DNA of 64,000 nucleotides from Betaproteobacteria bacterium Ga0074130 (GCA_001464495.1 LNDZ01000026.1:1-64000), one strand, 5' to 3'; positions 17,401 through 26,615 are shown, counted from the stretch's first letter. The notes: a model not told the origin generated them from the sequence alone. Program-made: numbers and translations.

Positions 17401-20400
17401 ACTGTACAGCTGTGCATCGGCTTCCGACGCGTTGAGCTGGCGCAGTAGTACTTGATTGTGTGTCCACGCCAAGCCGAACACGCGATTGGACAGGCGGCGG
17501 TCGCGATACTTTTCAATCAGCTCCAGACAATGCGCACGTGTTTCGCTGATGCCCGTGATCTGATCGAGCGTGACAGAGGCACCCGGTTCTAATGTGATCT
17601 CAAAACGAATGGCGACAATCGGGTCCAGCACCGCGCCATCGGTGCCGGAGAGATGGCCACCATCGAGCAAGGCGCGTGGATTGGCAAGCGTATGGCCTCG
17701 GCCGATAAAGCGCGATCGGTCAGTTTCGTACGAGCTGATGCAGCGGTCCTCGCTATGCATGGTGAGCATGTGGCACAGCCACGGCGGCGTTTCGTCGCTA
17801 CTGCGCGGCCGACGTGTGGCCAGGATGGCATGCTGCGCGGGCAGGATTTCCGTCTCAACAAATAAGTTGCTGAAGGCCGGATGCGCCATGTCGCTCGCCT
17901 GCGGTGCCAACACAACTTCGGCATAGCTGGTGTATTCGATGGTGCGACGCACCTTGGAGCGATTGCGAATGCGGATGCGGCGCAGCTCGATATCGTCTTC
18001 TGGCGACACACCGATTTCGGTGTGTGTCTCAATGTCGTGTTCGCGCCGCGTGTATTCGGCATGCGCTTCGGAAAACACAACTTGATATGCCTTGGTGCTG
18101 CCGGGCATGGGTTGGTAACTGCTCGACCAGAACGCACCGCTCTGTAGATCGCGCAGATAGCCGAACTGTCCCCAGTTGTCGCACGTTCCGTCCGCCCGCC
18201 AGCGCGAGACGGCCAAGTCTTTCCAACGGCTGTAACCACCACCTGCTTGTGTGAGCATCAGGTGATAGCGACCGTTCGACAGCAGCTGTACCTCGGGCGT
18301 CGTGGTGTTGGGGCTGTCGAACACACGCATGGTGTTTTCGGCGCCACCTCGTTCTGTCGGTGCGACCGACACTTGTGCAATCTGCGAGTAAGAGGCAACA
18401 GGTTTTGGGATGCGTTCTTGCAGCAACAAGAGCGCTGCCTGAAACTGCGTGTCGGCGGCAAAGCGGCGCTGCATCGGGCAGTCATGCAGCAAGTACGAGA
18501 GCGCCAGCAAGCTCATACCCTGATGGTGAACCATGAAGGAACGCACCAGCACGCTCTCGCGCCCGCGCGGCAGGCGTGAGGGCGTGTAGTCGATGGCTTC
18601 GTAGAACCCAAAGCGACCACTCGCACCTTCCTCCGCCAATCGTTGCAGATTGCTACACGCGGCTTCTGGCTCGACCATCAAGGCCATTACGCTGGCGTAG
18701 GGCGCAATCACCAAGTCCTCGGCCAGGCCGCGCTTGAGGCCCAGACCGGGTACGCCGAAAGCGCGGTATTGGTAGTTGAGGTGGGCATCCACCACATTGA
18801 AGCCGGATTCCGATACGCCCCACGCCACGCCACGCTGATTGCCGTAGTCGATCTGCCGGTGCACGGCTGCACGGCAGGTCTGGTCGAGCAGAGTGTCGGG
18901 ATAGTTGGGCATCACCAGCAGTGGCATCAGGTACTCGAACATCGAGCCGCTCCACGACACCAGAATCGGCTCGCCCTGACTCAGCGTGAGCAATCGCCCA
19001 AGCGCAAACCAGCTTTCCTGCGATACCTGTCCCTGCGCAATGGCCACATAAATGCCAAGACGCGCTTCGGAGGAGAGCAGGTCATAGCTGCCGCGATCGG
19101 TGCGCCGGTTGTCCACGTGATAGCCGACAGTCATCAAATGGCTGGTCGGGTCGTAGAGAAATGCGTAGTCCTGCTGTGCGAGCAAATGCGCTTGCGTGGC
19201 GAGGTTTTCAATCAGCGCAATGCGTGCGTTGGCGCGGTCGATGGCCGGGCTGTTGATGCCGTCGATGCTGACAATGCTGTTCGCCAATGTGTGTAGCGAG
19301 GTATGGCCGGTGCTGCCCGGCACTGCGGCAAACAGGCTGATTTCCTGATGCATGGCTTGGCACTGGTGCATCAGCTTGTCGGCCCACAGCGCATCTTCCG
19401 ACAAGGCGCTATCGATATCGGGCAACTGATAATGCGTTGCCAATGATTCGGCTGCCAGGTAGAGCTGGTGGAGGTACTCGGTGCTCGCATTCAGGCTGGC
19501 ATCCATGCCCGGTGCATTTTTCAACAGGCTACGCATCTGCCCCAATGCAGCTGATGTGTCGGCACTGGTCAGTACGGTTTCGCGAATCAGCGCCAAGGTG
19601 TCATATAGGCCTTGCAGGTAATGCGGGTGCAGCAGTGGTGCATGCACCAGCTCCAGCAAGCCTTGCTGCAACACGATCAGATGCCCGGCCAGATTGCCAC
19701 TATCCACCGTGGAAACATAACGCGGCGGCAGTGGTTCCAGCGTTTGCGTGTCATACCAGTTGTAAAAGTGGCCGCGATAGCGCTCCAGCTTTGCCATCGA
19801 ATGTAGCGTGTCTTGCGTGCGGGTGAGCAATTGCCCCATGCTCAGATAGGCAAAGTCATACGCACTCAGGTTGGCCAGCAGCGCCAAGCCCATGTTGGTG
19901 GGCGACGTCCGGTGGGCCGTGGCTTCACGTGGATCTTCCTGATAGTTGTCAGGCGGTAGCCAATGGTCGGCCGCCGTCACAAAGTGCGCGAAGTAATCCC
20001 AAGTGCGGCGCGCGGTCTGATGCAGAAATTGCGTCTGTGCATGGCTGAGCGATGCCGGCTTGCGCGTGAAGGGCTGGCTTAACCAGCCGGCCAGCAATGG
20101 TGAAAATAACCACAGTAAGAGCACGGGCGCAGCGACCAGCAAGCTGTCGGGCCGATAGTGGGCGAGCAGCGCGCCGCTGCTGAGCGCCAGCAGCGGGCCA
20201 GCACTCATCGTGCGCAGCCAGTCCAAGGCCGAACCGCTATGCCCGCGCCCAGATTGGTCGGACGGTGTCCATTCCAACAGATGCTGATGCGAGACACGCA
20301 TGCGCCACAGGGTGTGCACGATGGCGCCGAGACTGTAGGCCGCTTCATGCGGCAGCGTAGCCAGCTGCAAGAGCAGCTGTGCCAAGCGCGCGCGCAAGCT

Positions 20401-23199
20401 GCGCAAGCTGATCAGCACATGCTGACGCAGCAACACTTCTGGCGACTTATTAAGCAGGGTCAGCAGTGCAGCTAGCGCAGTCGGTAAGGTCAAAATCAGG
20501 ATCACTACGCCGAGCCACAGCGCCGGTGTAGCCATGACGCCCCAGCCCAGACCCAGCAGCACCAGCAAGGCGGTGGGCACTAGGCTGCGGCGCAGGTTGT
20601 CGAGCAGTTTCCAGTGCGACAGTGTGCTGAGCGGGTTGTCGACGCGTTCGCCACTGTGTGTGAACACACGAGGCATCAGCCAGCCCGCGAGTTGCCAGTC
20701 GCCGCGAATCCAGCGCGTGCGACGCCGCACGTCGGCTAGATAGCTGCCGGGCGATTGTTCGTACAGCGGCACATCGCTGAGCAGCCCAGAGCGCAGATAG
20801 CAGCCTTCGATCAGGTCATGGCTAAGCACCGTGTTGTCGGGGAAGCGCTCGCCGAGTACGGCTTCGAACACCTCGATGTCATAGATGCCCTTGCCGATGA
20901 AGGAGCCTTCATCGAACAAGTCCTGATACACATCAGAGACGGTACGCGTGTAGGGGTCAATGCCTGCTTCACTGCCGCACAAGCGCGCATAGCGGCTCGG
21001 GCCGGGGCTGGGAAGCGCTTCGGCCATGCGCGGTTGCAGGATGGCGTGGCCTTCGATGACGCACTGCTGACGGCTGTCGTAATGCGGCCGATTGAGCGGG
21101 TGCGCCATGGTGGCGACCAGCTGGCGAGCGGCATCGCGCGGTAGCTGCGTGTCGCTGTCCAGCGTGATGATGTAGCGAGCGCGGGGCAATGGCTGCACGT
21201 AACCATCGGCATCCGTGTGCATCAAGCGGCCGGTGAGAATGTCGGTACGCCCGATGATCAGACAGAAACGCTTTGCTGTTTCGTTTTTAGCATCGTCCCT
21301 ATTTGCCGCGGTACCGATGAAAACATTCAGGTCGGACAACTTGCCGCGCTTGCGCTCGTAGCCCATCCATTTTTCTTCACTGGCGTTCCACTGGCGCGGT
21401 CGATGGAAGAGAAAGAAACTGTCGCCCTGTGCGGCGGGGTAGCGTGCATTGAGTTGGTCAATGCCCTCGGCAGCAAGATCAAGCAGCGCTTGATCGGCCT
21501 CGCACGTTTCGCTCTCGGCATCGTTGAAGTCGGTCAGCAGCGCAAAGTGCAAGGCGGCGTCGCGGTTGCCGAGGAAGCGCACTTCCAGCGCCTCCAGTAA
21601 TCGGTCAAGGCTGCTCGGGCTGCTGAGCATGGCGGGCACAACCACCAGCGTGCGACAGTCAATAGGAATGCCCTTGCTGAAGTCCATACGTGGCAGGCGT
21701 GATGGGCGTGCCAATAAGGTCGCGGCCCAATTCACCAGCGCAACGGCGAGCTGGCTGTAGCCCAGCAGCAGGGCAGCACCCAGTACGAGCACTAGCAGTA
21801 GGCCGGTGTCGAAGCCCAGACTGACGGGCAGGCCATCGCGATAAGCGCAGAACAGCAGCCAGATACTCGGTAACAGTGTGAGCACCCCAATCAGCCCAAT
21901 GAAGCTGCGCACCGGGCGTGTTTTCAGCAGATTGCGTGTGTGCTGGGGAAACGTGGTGCGCGCAGCAACCAATAGCGCCAGTTGTTGCACCCCCTTGCCG
22001 ACAAGGTAATAGCCGACATGGCGCTGGCGATGGTTGTGCTGGTCAGGGGCGGCCGAGTTTTGGGCAAGATTTTGAGCAAGACCAATTGCCGCTGTGGCAA
22101 TGGCATTTTCTGTTTTCTTGCTGGCGCGGGCGAGACGCTCCACCACATGGCGGTAGTGGTCGCGGGTAGCGAAATCCATCGCCGCATAGGTGGCCGCCGG
22201 GTCGGTCAGCAGAGTGCGGTGCACCACGCTCATCTGTTCAACAAACTCGCGCCAATCCATCTCGCCAAGGCGACGCAGGCTGGCAATGCTGTTGCTGACA
22301 GTGGTTTGGTTGGTGGCTTGTTGCTGGTTTTCGGTTTGTACTTGCTGGTCGAGTGTTAGCCCGCTTTCGGCTAGACGTTGCTCGATCCATGTCAGCGGGA
22401 GGGCTAATGCCACGCCACGTCCTTGCAGGCGGCGCGCCAGTTCAGCGACAAAGGCTGGGGTGAGCGGCGGGTTTGAGCGCGCCATATCGGCGATGACGAG
22501 GATCAGGCTTTTTGGGTCTGAACTTGCAATGCTCTCCATCCGCTCCGCCCAAGTCGCCGCAAGGCTGCGATGGGTGTGACCGATGCCAACGCGCTCTGCA
22601 ATGCGCGCAAGGTTTTCGATCAAAGCGAGGCGCAGCATGATGGGCACAGCCCACAGCTCGCCCAACATCAAGGACACCGTACTTTGATAGGCCGAGATAA
22701 AACGGCTCAGATTCTCCGGGTCCCAGCGGCCATCGCCATGGGCGATGACATGCAGGGCAATGTCATAGACGCGCGGATAGCCTTGCGAATGCCCCTTGGC
22801 CAGCTTGGGCAGGCCGCGACCATAGCTCTTGGGTAGGTGCCGCTTGCTGGTGCGGATCTGTTCTTCAATCAGGTAGAAATTGTCGAGCAACCACTCGCCG
22901 GCGGGTGTGATGCGATTGGCATCAATCGTTTTGTCATCGAGGATGCGGCACGCATCGCGCAGGCGCGCCGCATTGGCAGCGAGCTGCAGCAGTAGCCGAT
23001 CCGGCTCGCCCTGCTGGCTGAGTGTATGGGCGGCAGCCAGGCTCTGGCCATGCTTTTCCATCTGCTCGACACTGAACAGCTCTGCGCGCGGCAGCACATC
23101 GCCGGCGACATGATCAATCGAGAGAGGGGTAGGTTTGCGTAGCAAAGCAGACAGCTTCTGTTGAAGCTTGCTGCATTGCGCCACGAATTGAATTTTCAA
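14452..23199 (-). CDS. Cyclic beta-1,2-glucan synthase (GT84 plus GH94-type phosphorylase modules)
   Basis: A 2915-residue inner-membrane enzyme, close to the size of NdvB/ChvB. The N-terminal ~420 residues are cytoplasmic; several membrane helices follow near 425-480 and about 850-1100. Between them is the glycosyltransferase 84 domain with ITLDSDTQLPRD near residue 680 and the RRRTRWIRGDWQ motif. After the second membrane block comes a glycoamylase-like domain (NMGLALLANLSAYDFAYLSMG), and the C-terminal third carries two carbohydrate-binding/phosphorylase modules of the GH94 type with the catalytic GSGDWNDGMN near 2575. The family makes periplasmic cyclic glucans from UDP-glucose, initiating, elongating, trimming and cyclising in one chain; these act in osmotic adaptation and host interaction. 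No exporter (NdvA/ChvA) gene lies next to it. Confidence 0.9.
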   Translation of the reverse strand: MKIQFVAQCSKLQQKLSALLRKPTPLSIDHVAGDVLPRAELFSVEQMEKHGQSLAAAHTLSQQGEPDRLLLQLAANAARLRDACRILDDKTIDANRITPAGEWLLDNFYLIEEQIRTSKRHLPKSYGRGLPKLAKGHSQGYPRVYDIALHVIAHGDGRWDPENLSRFISAYQSTVSLMLGELWAVPIMLRLALIENLARIAERVGIGHTHRSLAATWAERMESIASSDPKSLILVIADMARSNPPLTPAFVAELARRLQGRGVALALPLTWIEQRLAESGLTLDQQVQTENQQQATNQTTVSNSIASLRRLGEMDWREFVEQMSVVHRTLLTDPAATYAAMDFATRDHYRHVVERLARASKKTENAIATAAIGLAQNLAQNSAAPDQHNHRQRHVGYYLVGKGVQQLALLVAARTTFPQHTRNLLKTRPVRSFIGLIGVLTLLPSIWLLFCAYRDGLPVSLGFDTGLLLVLVLGAALLLGYSQLAVALVNWAATLLARPSRLPRMDFSKGIPIDCRTLVVVPAMLSSPSSLDRLLEALEVRFLGNRDAALHFALLTDFNDAESETCEADQALLDLAAEGIDQLNARYPAAQGDSFFLFHRPRQWNASEEKWMGYERKRGKLSDLNVFIGTAANRDDAKNETAKRFCLIIGRTDILTGRLMHTDADGYVQPLPRARYIITLDSDTQLPRDAARQLVATMAHPLNRPHYDSRQQCVIEGHAILQPRMAEALPSPGPSRYARLCGSEAGIDPYTRTVSDVYQDLFDEGSFIGKGIYDIEVFEAVLGERFPDNTVLSHDLIEGCYLRSGLLSDVPLYEQSPGSYLADVRRRTRWIRGDWQLAGWLMPRVFTHSGERVDNPLSTLSHWKLLDNLRRSLVPTALLVLLGLGWGVMATPALWLGVVILILTLPTALAALLTLLNKSPEVLLRQHVLISLRSLRARLAQLLLQLATLPHEAAYSLGAIVHTLWRMRVSHQHLLEWTPSDQSGRGHSGSALDWLRTMSAGPLLALSSGALLAHYRPDSLLVAAPVLLLWLFSPLLAGWLSQPFTRKPASLSHAQTQFLHQTARRTWDYFAHFVTAADHWLPPDNYQEDPREATAHRTSPTNMGLALLANLSAYDFAYLSMGQLLTRTQDTLHSMAKLERYRGHFYNWYDTQTLEPLPPRYVSTVDSGNLAGHLIVLQQGLLELVHAPLLHPHYLQGLYDTLALIRETVLTSADTSAALGQMRSLLKNAPGMDASLNASTEYLHQLYLAAESLATHYQLPDIDSALSEDALWADKLMHQCQAMHQEISLFAAVPGSTGHTSLHTLANSIVSIDGINSPAIDRANARIALIENLATQAHLLAQQDYAFLYDPTSHLMTVGYHVDNRRTDRGSYDLLSSEARLGIYVAIAQGQVSQESWFALGRLLTLSQGEPILVSWSGSMFEYLMPLLVMPNYPDTLLDQTCRAAVHRQIDYGNQRGVAWGVSESGFNVVDAHLNYQYRAFGVPGLGLKRGLAEDLVIAPYASVMALMVEPEAACSNLQRLAEEGASGRFGFYEAIDYTPSRLPRGRESVLVRSFMVHHQGMSLLALSYLLHDCPMQRRFAADTQFQAALLLLQERIPKPVASYSQIAQVSVAPTERGGAENTMRVFDSPNTTTPEVQLLSNGRYHLMLTQAGGGYSRWKDLAVSRWRADGTCDNWGQFGYLRDLQSGAFWSSSYQPMPGSTKAYQVVFSEAHAEYTRREHDIETHTEIGVSPEDDIELRRIRIRNRSKVRRTIEYTSYAEVVLAPQASDMAHPAFSNLFVETEILPAQHAILATRRPRSSDETPPWLCHMLTMHSEDRCISSYETDRSRFIGRGHTLANPRALLDGGHLSGTDGAVLDPIVAIRFEITLEPGASVTLDQITGISETRAHCLELIEKYRDRRLSNRVFGLAWTHNQVLLRQLNASEADAQLYSQLAGSIIYSNPNLRAPADVLMSNQRGQSGLWGYAISGDLPIVLLHIEDIANIELVRQLLQAHTYWRKKGLAVDLVILNEEGNSYRQILQDHIVGLMAAGVSLNTTDRSGGIFVRSTEQMPAEDRILLLSVANVILSDKHGSLAEQIAFRAANRSLPALLITSTQFDNMASKPVIAPTRPDDLLFFNGLGGFKPSGDEYVIHLNAGRNTPAPWVNVIANPNFGTVVSESGQSYTWSENAHSLRLTPWDNDPVRDSAGEQYYLRDEASGLAWSPMPLPRRGTGAYTVRHGFGYSVFEHCEDGIHTELCMHVGLDAAIKFVTLTVRNGSPRTRHLSATGYVEWVLGDLRSRTGMHVSTELNSQMAILARNRYSSEFGERTAFFHVATSTLEPITRSHTGDRLEFLGRNGSHRNPAALQRKRLSGRMGAGLDPCAAIQIGFELAPEQSRELVFMLGVGHDRADAEALINRFRGNVSGTTAAQDALAATREYWQHTLGAVQVKTPNPAVNLLANGWLLYQTLSSRLWARSGFYQSGGAFGFRDQLQDAMALVHTEPQRLRAQIALCASRQFAEGDVQHWWHPPQGRGVRTRCSDDYLWLPFALCRYMNVTGDHALLDETAPFLHGRLLNVDEESYYDLPMAGSEQVSIYEHAVRAIRNGLKFGTHGLPLMGSGDWNDGMNLVGEHGQGESVWLGFFLYSILQHFAVLAQQHGDNAFAEECHNEARKLRVQIEDQGWDGDWYRRAYFDDGTPLGAATNSECRIDAIAQSWSVLSGAGDPARSRQAMDALYSHLVRAHDGLIQLLDPPFNSGTLNPGYIKGYVPGVRENGGQYTHGAVWAAMAFAELGDHERAWELFNIINPINHGRTPTEVATYKIEPYVLAADVYGVAPHIGRGGWSWYTGSAGWMYRLLIESLLGVTLESTAEGQQLRILPCLPAGWTEYSVDYRYGSSMYRIHMHHGDGEKCREPAAQLITLIDDGAVHHVSLHV

Positions 23200-23548
23200 G
23201 GAAAGACCTTCCTGCTAGAGGCGATGCCTCATGGGCGAATGCCTGCCTGTCCCCGCGCACTGCAGGCGAGGAACAGAGAGGGGCGGTAGTGCCCGTGTCA
23301 GTCAGGAATCCCTGGAGGAGGGTCTGAGCGCGGTCGAACTGGAGCGCAAGGGCTGACAAGAAAAGTGTCAGCAGGAGTTCGTGCGGAAAGGTGCGCTATT
23401 GCGCGGTGTGGAGAGCGCAGTTGTGAGCGAATGAGCGCTACAAATGCAGCTAGGAGGCTTCGAGCATAGCACCGCAAAGATAAATGACCTATTCCGGGTC
23501 AAAGGCCTATGATCAAGAGGACGTCTTCGTCAGTGCAAGGAGAACAGC
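23200..23548. other. Intergenic region upstream of the glucan synthase
   Basis: About 350 bases without a convincing gene. It must hold the promoter of the minus-strand glucan synthase and of the plus-strand small gene at 23549. No clear sigma70 pair, riboswitch or repeat was recognised; open frames here have no ribosome site or family likeness. Confidence 0.4.
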
Positions 23549-23677
23549 ATGGCCAAAAGTCAGCTACGCGGTAACAAGGAAGCCAAGAAGCCCAAGCAGG
23601 AGAAGAAGCCGGTTGTGCCCGAGGCCTCTTTCCTGAATCAAACCAAGGCAGCAACCCCGATTAAGACCAAGGGTTAG
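23549..23677 (+). CDS. Small Lys-rich conserved protein of unknown function
   Basis: A 42-residue, strongly basic protein beginning MAKSQLRGNKEAKKPKQEKK and ending KTKG. It is preceded by a good AAGGAG ribosome site seven bases before the ATG. From memory, betaproteobacteria commonly encode similar short proteins that start MAKxQxRxNKEAKKPK, and this agreement is the reason for calling it. It has no membrane segment and is probably disordered, as expected of a nucleic-acid- or ribosome-associated peptide; that role is inference. It lies alone between the glucan synthase and corA genes. Confidence 0.75.
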   Translation: MAKSQLRGNKEAKKPKQEKKPVVPEASFLNQTKAATPIKTKG

Positions 23678-23707
23678 TCAGTCCCCGCTTGATCGCTGCC
23701 CCGACGG

Positions 23708-24679
23708 TTACAACCAGCCGGCTTTCTTGAAGCGGCGGTAGAGAATGAAGCAAATGCCGGTGATCAACGCCAGCGCCGTCGGGTAGCCGTAACGCCATTG
23801 CAGTTCGGGCATGTGTTCAAAGTTCATGCCCCAGATCCCCGCAAACGCTGTCGCCACAGCAAAGATACCGGCCCAGGCGGCGAGCCGTTTGTTCACTTCC
23901 CCTTCTTCAATCGCCACCATCGCAAGATTCACCTGAATGGCCGTGGTGATGGTTTCACGGATGGACTCGATCGAGGTATTGATGCGGGTCAGATGGTCAT
24001 ACACGTCGCGGTAGTAATCCTGCATGCCCTCGCACAGCTTGGGCGGACGGCCCCCTGAGAGTTTGGCAACCGCATCCAGCAGTGGTGACACGGCATGCCG
24101 CAGCTGCATCACTTCCAGCTTAAGGTCGTACAGGCTTTCGATGTTCTGGCGCGCCTGATTCTTGGTGTGGAAAATCTGCCCTTCGATGATTTCAAGGCGC
24201 GTCTCGAATTCCTCAACAATCGGGAAGTACTGATCAACAATCGCATCCATCAGCGCATACAGCACATAGCCTGAGCCACGCTGCAGCAGGTGCGGCTCAC
24301 GTTCGCAACGGGTGCGCACGCTGAGTAGCGTGTGACGGCTGCGGTTGCGTACCGACAGTAGATAGTTGGGGCCAACGAAGATATCAATTTCGCCGCTCTG
24401 CAAAATGTCTTCCGGCGTGAATTCGATGGTGTGCAGCACCACGAACAGCGAATCACCATATTCCTCAATCTTCGGGCGCTGGTGGCCGTGGTGAGCATCT
24501 TCCACCGCCAGCTCGTGCAGACCGAACTCGTGCTTCATTTCGTCCAGCTCGACATCGTCTGCATCACGCAGTGCGACCCATACAAAGCAGCCGGGCCGGG
24601 CGAGGTATTCGCTGATATCGGCAACAGAGATATCAGCAAGCTTGCTACCCCCCTCATAGGCGACGCAGTTGATCAGCAT
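23708..24679 (-). CDS. corA: CorA-family magnesium/cobalt transporter
   Basis: A 323-residue CorA protein. The cytoplasmic N-terminal domain is followed by the long stalk helix (about 190-270). Two C-terminal membrane helices follow, with the diagnostic GMN (in GIWGMNFEHMPE) at the end of the first, and a basic C-terminal tail (YRRFKKAGWL) inside. CorA forms a pentameric channel importing Mg2+, also Co2+ and Ni2+. Length and motif order are normal. A GGAG ribosome site precedes the ATG, and the gene is divergent from the PurN-like gene with about 60 bases between. No Mg2+-sensing leader is recognised. Confidence 0.93.
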   Translation of the reverse strand: MLINCVAYEGGSKLADISVADISEYLARPGCFVWVALRDADDVELDEMKHEFGLHELAVEDAHHGHQRPKIEEYGDSLFVVLHTIEFTPEDILQSGEIDIFVGPNYLLSVRNRSRHTLLSVRTRCEREPHLLQRGSGYVLYALMDAIVDQYFPIVEEFETRLEIIEGQIFHTKNQARQNIESLYDLKLEVMQLRHAVSPLLDAVAKLSGGRPPKLCEGMQDYYRDVYDHLTRINTSIESIRETITTAIQVNLAMVAIEEGEVNKRLAAWAGIFAVATAFAGIWGMNFEHMPELQWRYGYPTALALITGICFILYRRFKKAGWL

Positions 24680-24741
24680 GGGTGCTCCTTGGTTTTGTTT
24701 GCAGTGACTCGCTATTGTGCGGAATTCAGCGACAATTGCTT

Positions 24742-25365
24742 ATGCCGATAAACCCCATGAAACCACTGCGAATCGCCGTTCTTGCCTCTGGCGAGGGGCT
24801 CACCTTGCAGGCGCTGCTGGATGCCATTGCCCGTGGCGAACTGCAGGCCAGTGTTGTGTTGGTGGTGTCCAACAACGCCGACAGCGGCGCCTTGCGGCGT
24901 GCTGCAGCGCACGGCGTGGCGGGGGCGTATCTAAGTGCGGCCACCCATCCTGATCCTGTGGCGCTAGACGCAGCAATTGTCGCCGCGCTGCAATCGGCCA
25001 GCCCGGATGTGGTGGTGACGGCTGGATACATGAAGCGTATTGGCCCACAAGTGTTGGCCTTCGGCAAGGATCGCATGATCAATGTGCATCCCTCGCTGCT
25101 GCCCAAGTATGGCGGGCAGGGCATGTACGACCGCCATGTGCATGCCGCCGTGCTGGCTTCTGGTGGGACAGAGAGCGGGGCGACCGTACACTTTGTGGAA
25201 GGCGACTACGACAGCGGGCGCCGCATCGCGCAGGTGCGGGTGCCAGTGTTGCCCGACGATACGGTGGAAACGCTGGCGGAACGGGTGAAACAGCGCGAGC
25301 GGGCCTTGCTGATAGACGTGCTACGCACTCGCGCCGAGCGCGGCGAGTTTGACGTGCTGCAATGA
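24742..25365 (+). CDS. purN: PurN-like phosphoribosylglycinamide formyltransferase
   Basis: A 207-residue protein from the ATG at 24742; a second ATG at 24757 is equally possible. The formyltransferase catalytic set is present: Asn and His in INVHPSLLPKYGG and Asp in VEGDYDSGRRIAQ. PurN transfers the formyl group of 10-formyl-tetrahydrofolate to GAR in purine synthesis. One feature is odd: the loop that binds the GAR phosphate normally reads SGxGSNLQA, but here it reads SGEGLTLQA, so the Ser-Asn pair is replaced by Leu-Thr. The enzyme may be a paralogue with another substrate. The stop overlaps the next gene by four bases. No other purine gene is nearby. Confidence 0.75.
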   Translation: MPINPMKPLRIAVLASGEGLTLQALLDAIARGELQASVVLVVSNNADSGALRRAAAHGVAGAYLSAATHPDPVALDAAIVAALQSASPDVVVTAGYMKRIGPQVLAFGKDRMINVHPSLLPKYGGQGMYDRHVHAAVLASGGTESGATVHFVEGDYDSGRRIAQVRVPVLPDDTVETLAERVKQRERALLIDVLRTRAERGEFDVLQ

Positions 25366-25559
25366 TGAAGTCCACGCATCTGTGCGTGTTGGCACTGTCT
25401 GCCTTCCTCGCGTTTCCTGCCTATGCTGGAAACGCCCCGTGGTACCGCTGGGAAAGTAGAATAGATGGCCGTCTTGTCTGCGCCCAGACCTTGCCCCACG
25501 AAGGCTGGAAGCGCCTCGCCGGCCCCTTTGTGGATGCTGCCTGTCGGCGGCCCCGCTAA
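25362..25559 (+). CDS. Small secreted protein of unknown function
   Basis: A 65-residue protein with a signal peptide (hydrophobic 7-19, cut after AYA near residue 22), leaving about 43 residues rich in Trp and Arg. The mature part contains PWYRWESRIDGRLVCAQT, and GPFVDAACRRPR at the end, with two cysteines that could form one disulfide in the periplasm. From memory, similar short exported proteins occur in other Proteobacteria. The ATG overlaps the end of the PurN-like gene (ATGATGA region), so translation is likely coupled. Function unknown. Confidence 0.7.
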   Translation: MMKSTHLCVLALSAFLAFPAYAGNAPWYRWESRIDGRLVCAQTLPHEGWKRLAGPFVDAACRRPR

Positions 25560-25577
25560 ACCCTCACTGAGCTCGTT

Positions 25578-26615
25578 ATGGATCCTTTTACCCATGCCCT
25601 GCTGGGCGCGTGTACTGCCCAAGCTGCACTGGGCAGCCCGGCGCGCGAATACACCGGCCGCTACACGCGCCGCCAGCTCTGGCTGGTGGGGGCGTTGGGC
25701 GGTTTGCTGCCCGATCTGGATATCTTGATCCGCAGCAGCAGCGATCCGCTCTTGGCGATCGAGTACCACCGCCACTTCACGCATGCATTGGCGTTTATCC
25801 CCATCGGCGGTTTGCTCGCCGCCTTGCCGTGGCTACTGTTTAAGTCGCAGCGCTCACGCTGGCAGCTGCTCTGGCTGGCTGGCATCTTGGGCTATGCCAC
25901 GCATGGCGTGCTGGACGCCTGCACCAACTACGGCACGCATCTGCTGTGGCCGTTCTCTGATGCACGCACTGCCTGGCACTGGATTACCACCATCGGCCCG
26001 TTACTCACGCTGGGCTTGTTGGTTGGGCTGGTCATCGCCGTCAAACGGCGCACCCGCGCGGCGGCCATCTTTGCGTTGCTGTTTGGTGTGGCCTACGTCG
26101 GTGCTGCAGCTGTGCAGCAAGATCGGGCATTTGATGTGCAGTCGCGCATTGCCGCCAGCCGTAACCACGTTATCACCCGCAGCGAGATTTTCCCAACGGT
26201 GGGCAATCCCTTCATGTGGCGCTCGCTCTACGAGGCGGATGGCGTGCTGTATACCGACCGCATCCGTGTCCTCGAATCGGCACAGTGGAAAGCCGGGCAT
26301 CAGGTGCCACTGCTGCGTGAGGCTGGGCTGGAGCCCGATGCGCAGGCGAATGAGAGAGTGCGCCGTGACTTTGCGCGCTTCAGCTATTTCTCGGCTGGCT
26401 GGGTGGCGCGTGCGGTGGAAGACCCCTCCATTATTGGCGATGCACGCTACTCGCTGAGCACCGAAAAGTTTGAGCCCATCTGGGGCCTGCGCTTCCATCC
26501 GCAAGCCGAACAAGCGACTGAATGGGTGGATCGCACCGCCCAGAACCGTATTCCCGCCAGCGCCTTGTGGGCCGAGATCAAGGGCGAAGCGCCCGGGTAC
26601 ACTGTTCTGCAATGA
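25578..26615 (+). CDS. DUF457/YdjM-type membrane protein (metal-dependent hydrolase family)
   Basis: A 345-residue inner-membrane protein. The N-terminal MDPFTHALLGACTAQA, then LLPDLDIL and EYHRHFTHALAFI, and later YATHGVLDACTNYGT, carry the conserved His and Asp residues of the YdjM/YbcI family, proposed to bind metal. Four membrane helices lie between residues 60 and 180, followed by a soluble C-terminal domain of about 165 residues. The family is called a membrane-bound metal-dependent hydrolase, but its substrate is not known. It begins 18 bases after the small secreted protein gene. Confidence 0.85.
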   Translation: MDPFTHALLGACTAQAALGSPAREYTGRYTRRQLWLVGALGGLLPDLDILIRSSSDPLLAIEYHRHFTHALAFIPIGGLLAALPWLLFKSQRSRWQLLWLAGILGYATHGVLDACTNYGTHLLWPFSDARTAWHWITTIGPLLTLGLLVGLVIAVKRRTRAAAIFALLFGVAYVGAAAVQQDRAFDVQSRIAASRNHVITRSEIFPTVGNPFMWRSLYEADGVLYTDRIRVLESAQWKAGHQVPLLREAGLEPDAQANERVRRDFARFSYFSAGWVARAVEDPSIIGDARYSLSTEKFEPIWGLRFHPQAEQATEWVDRTAQNRIPASALWAEIKGEAPGYTVLQ

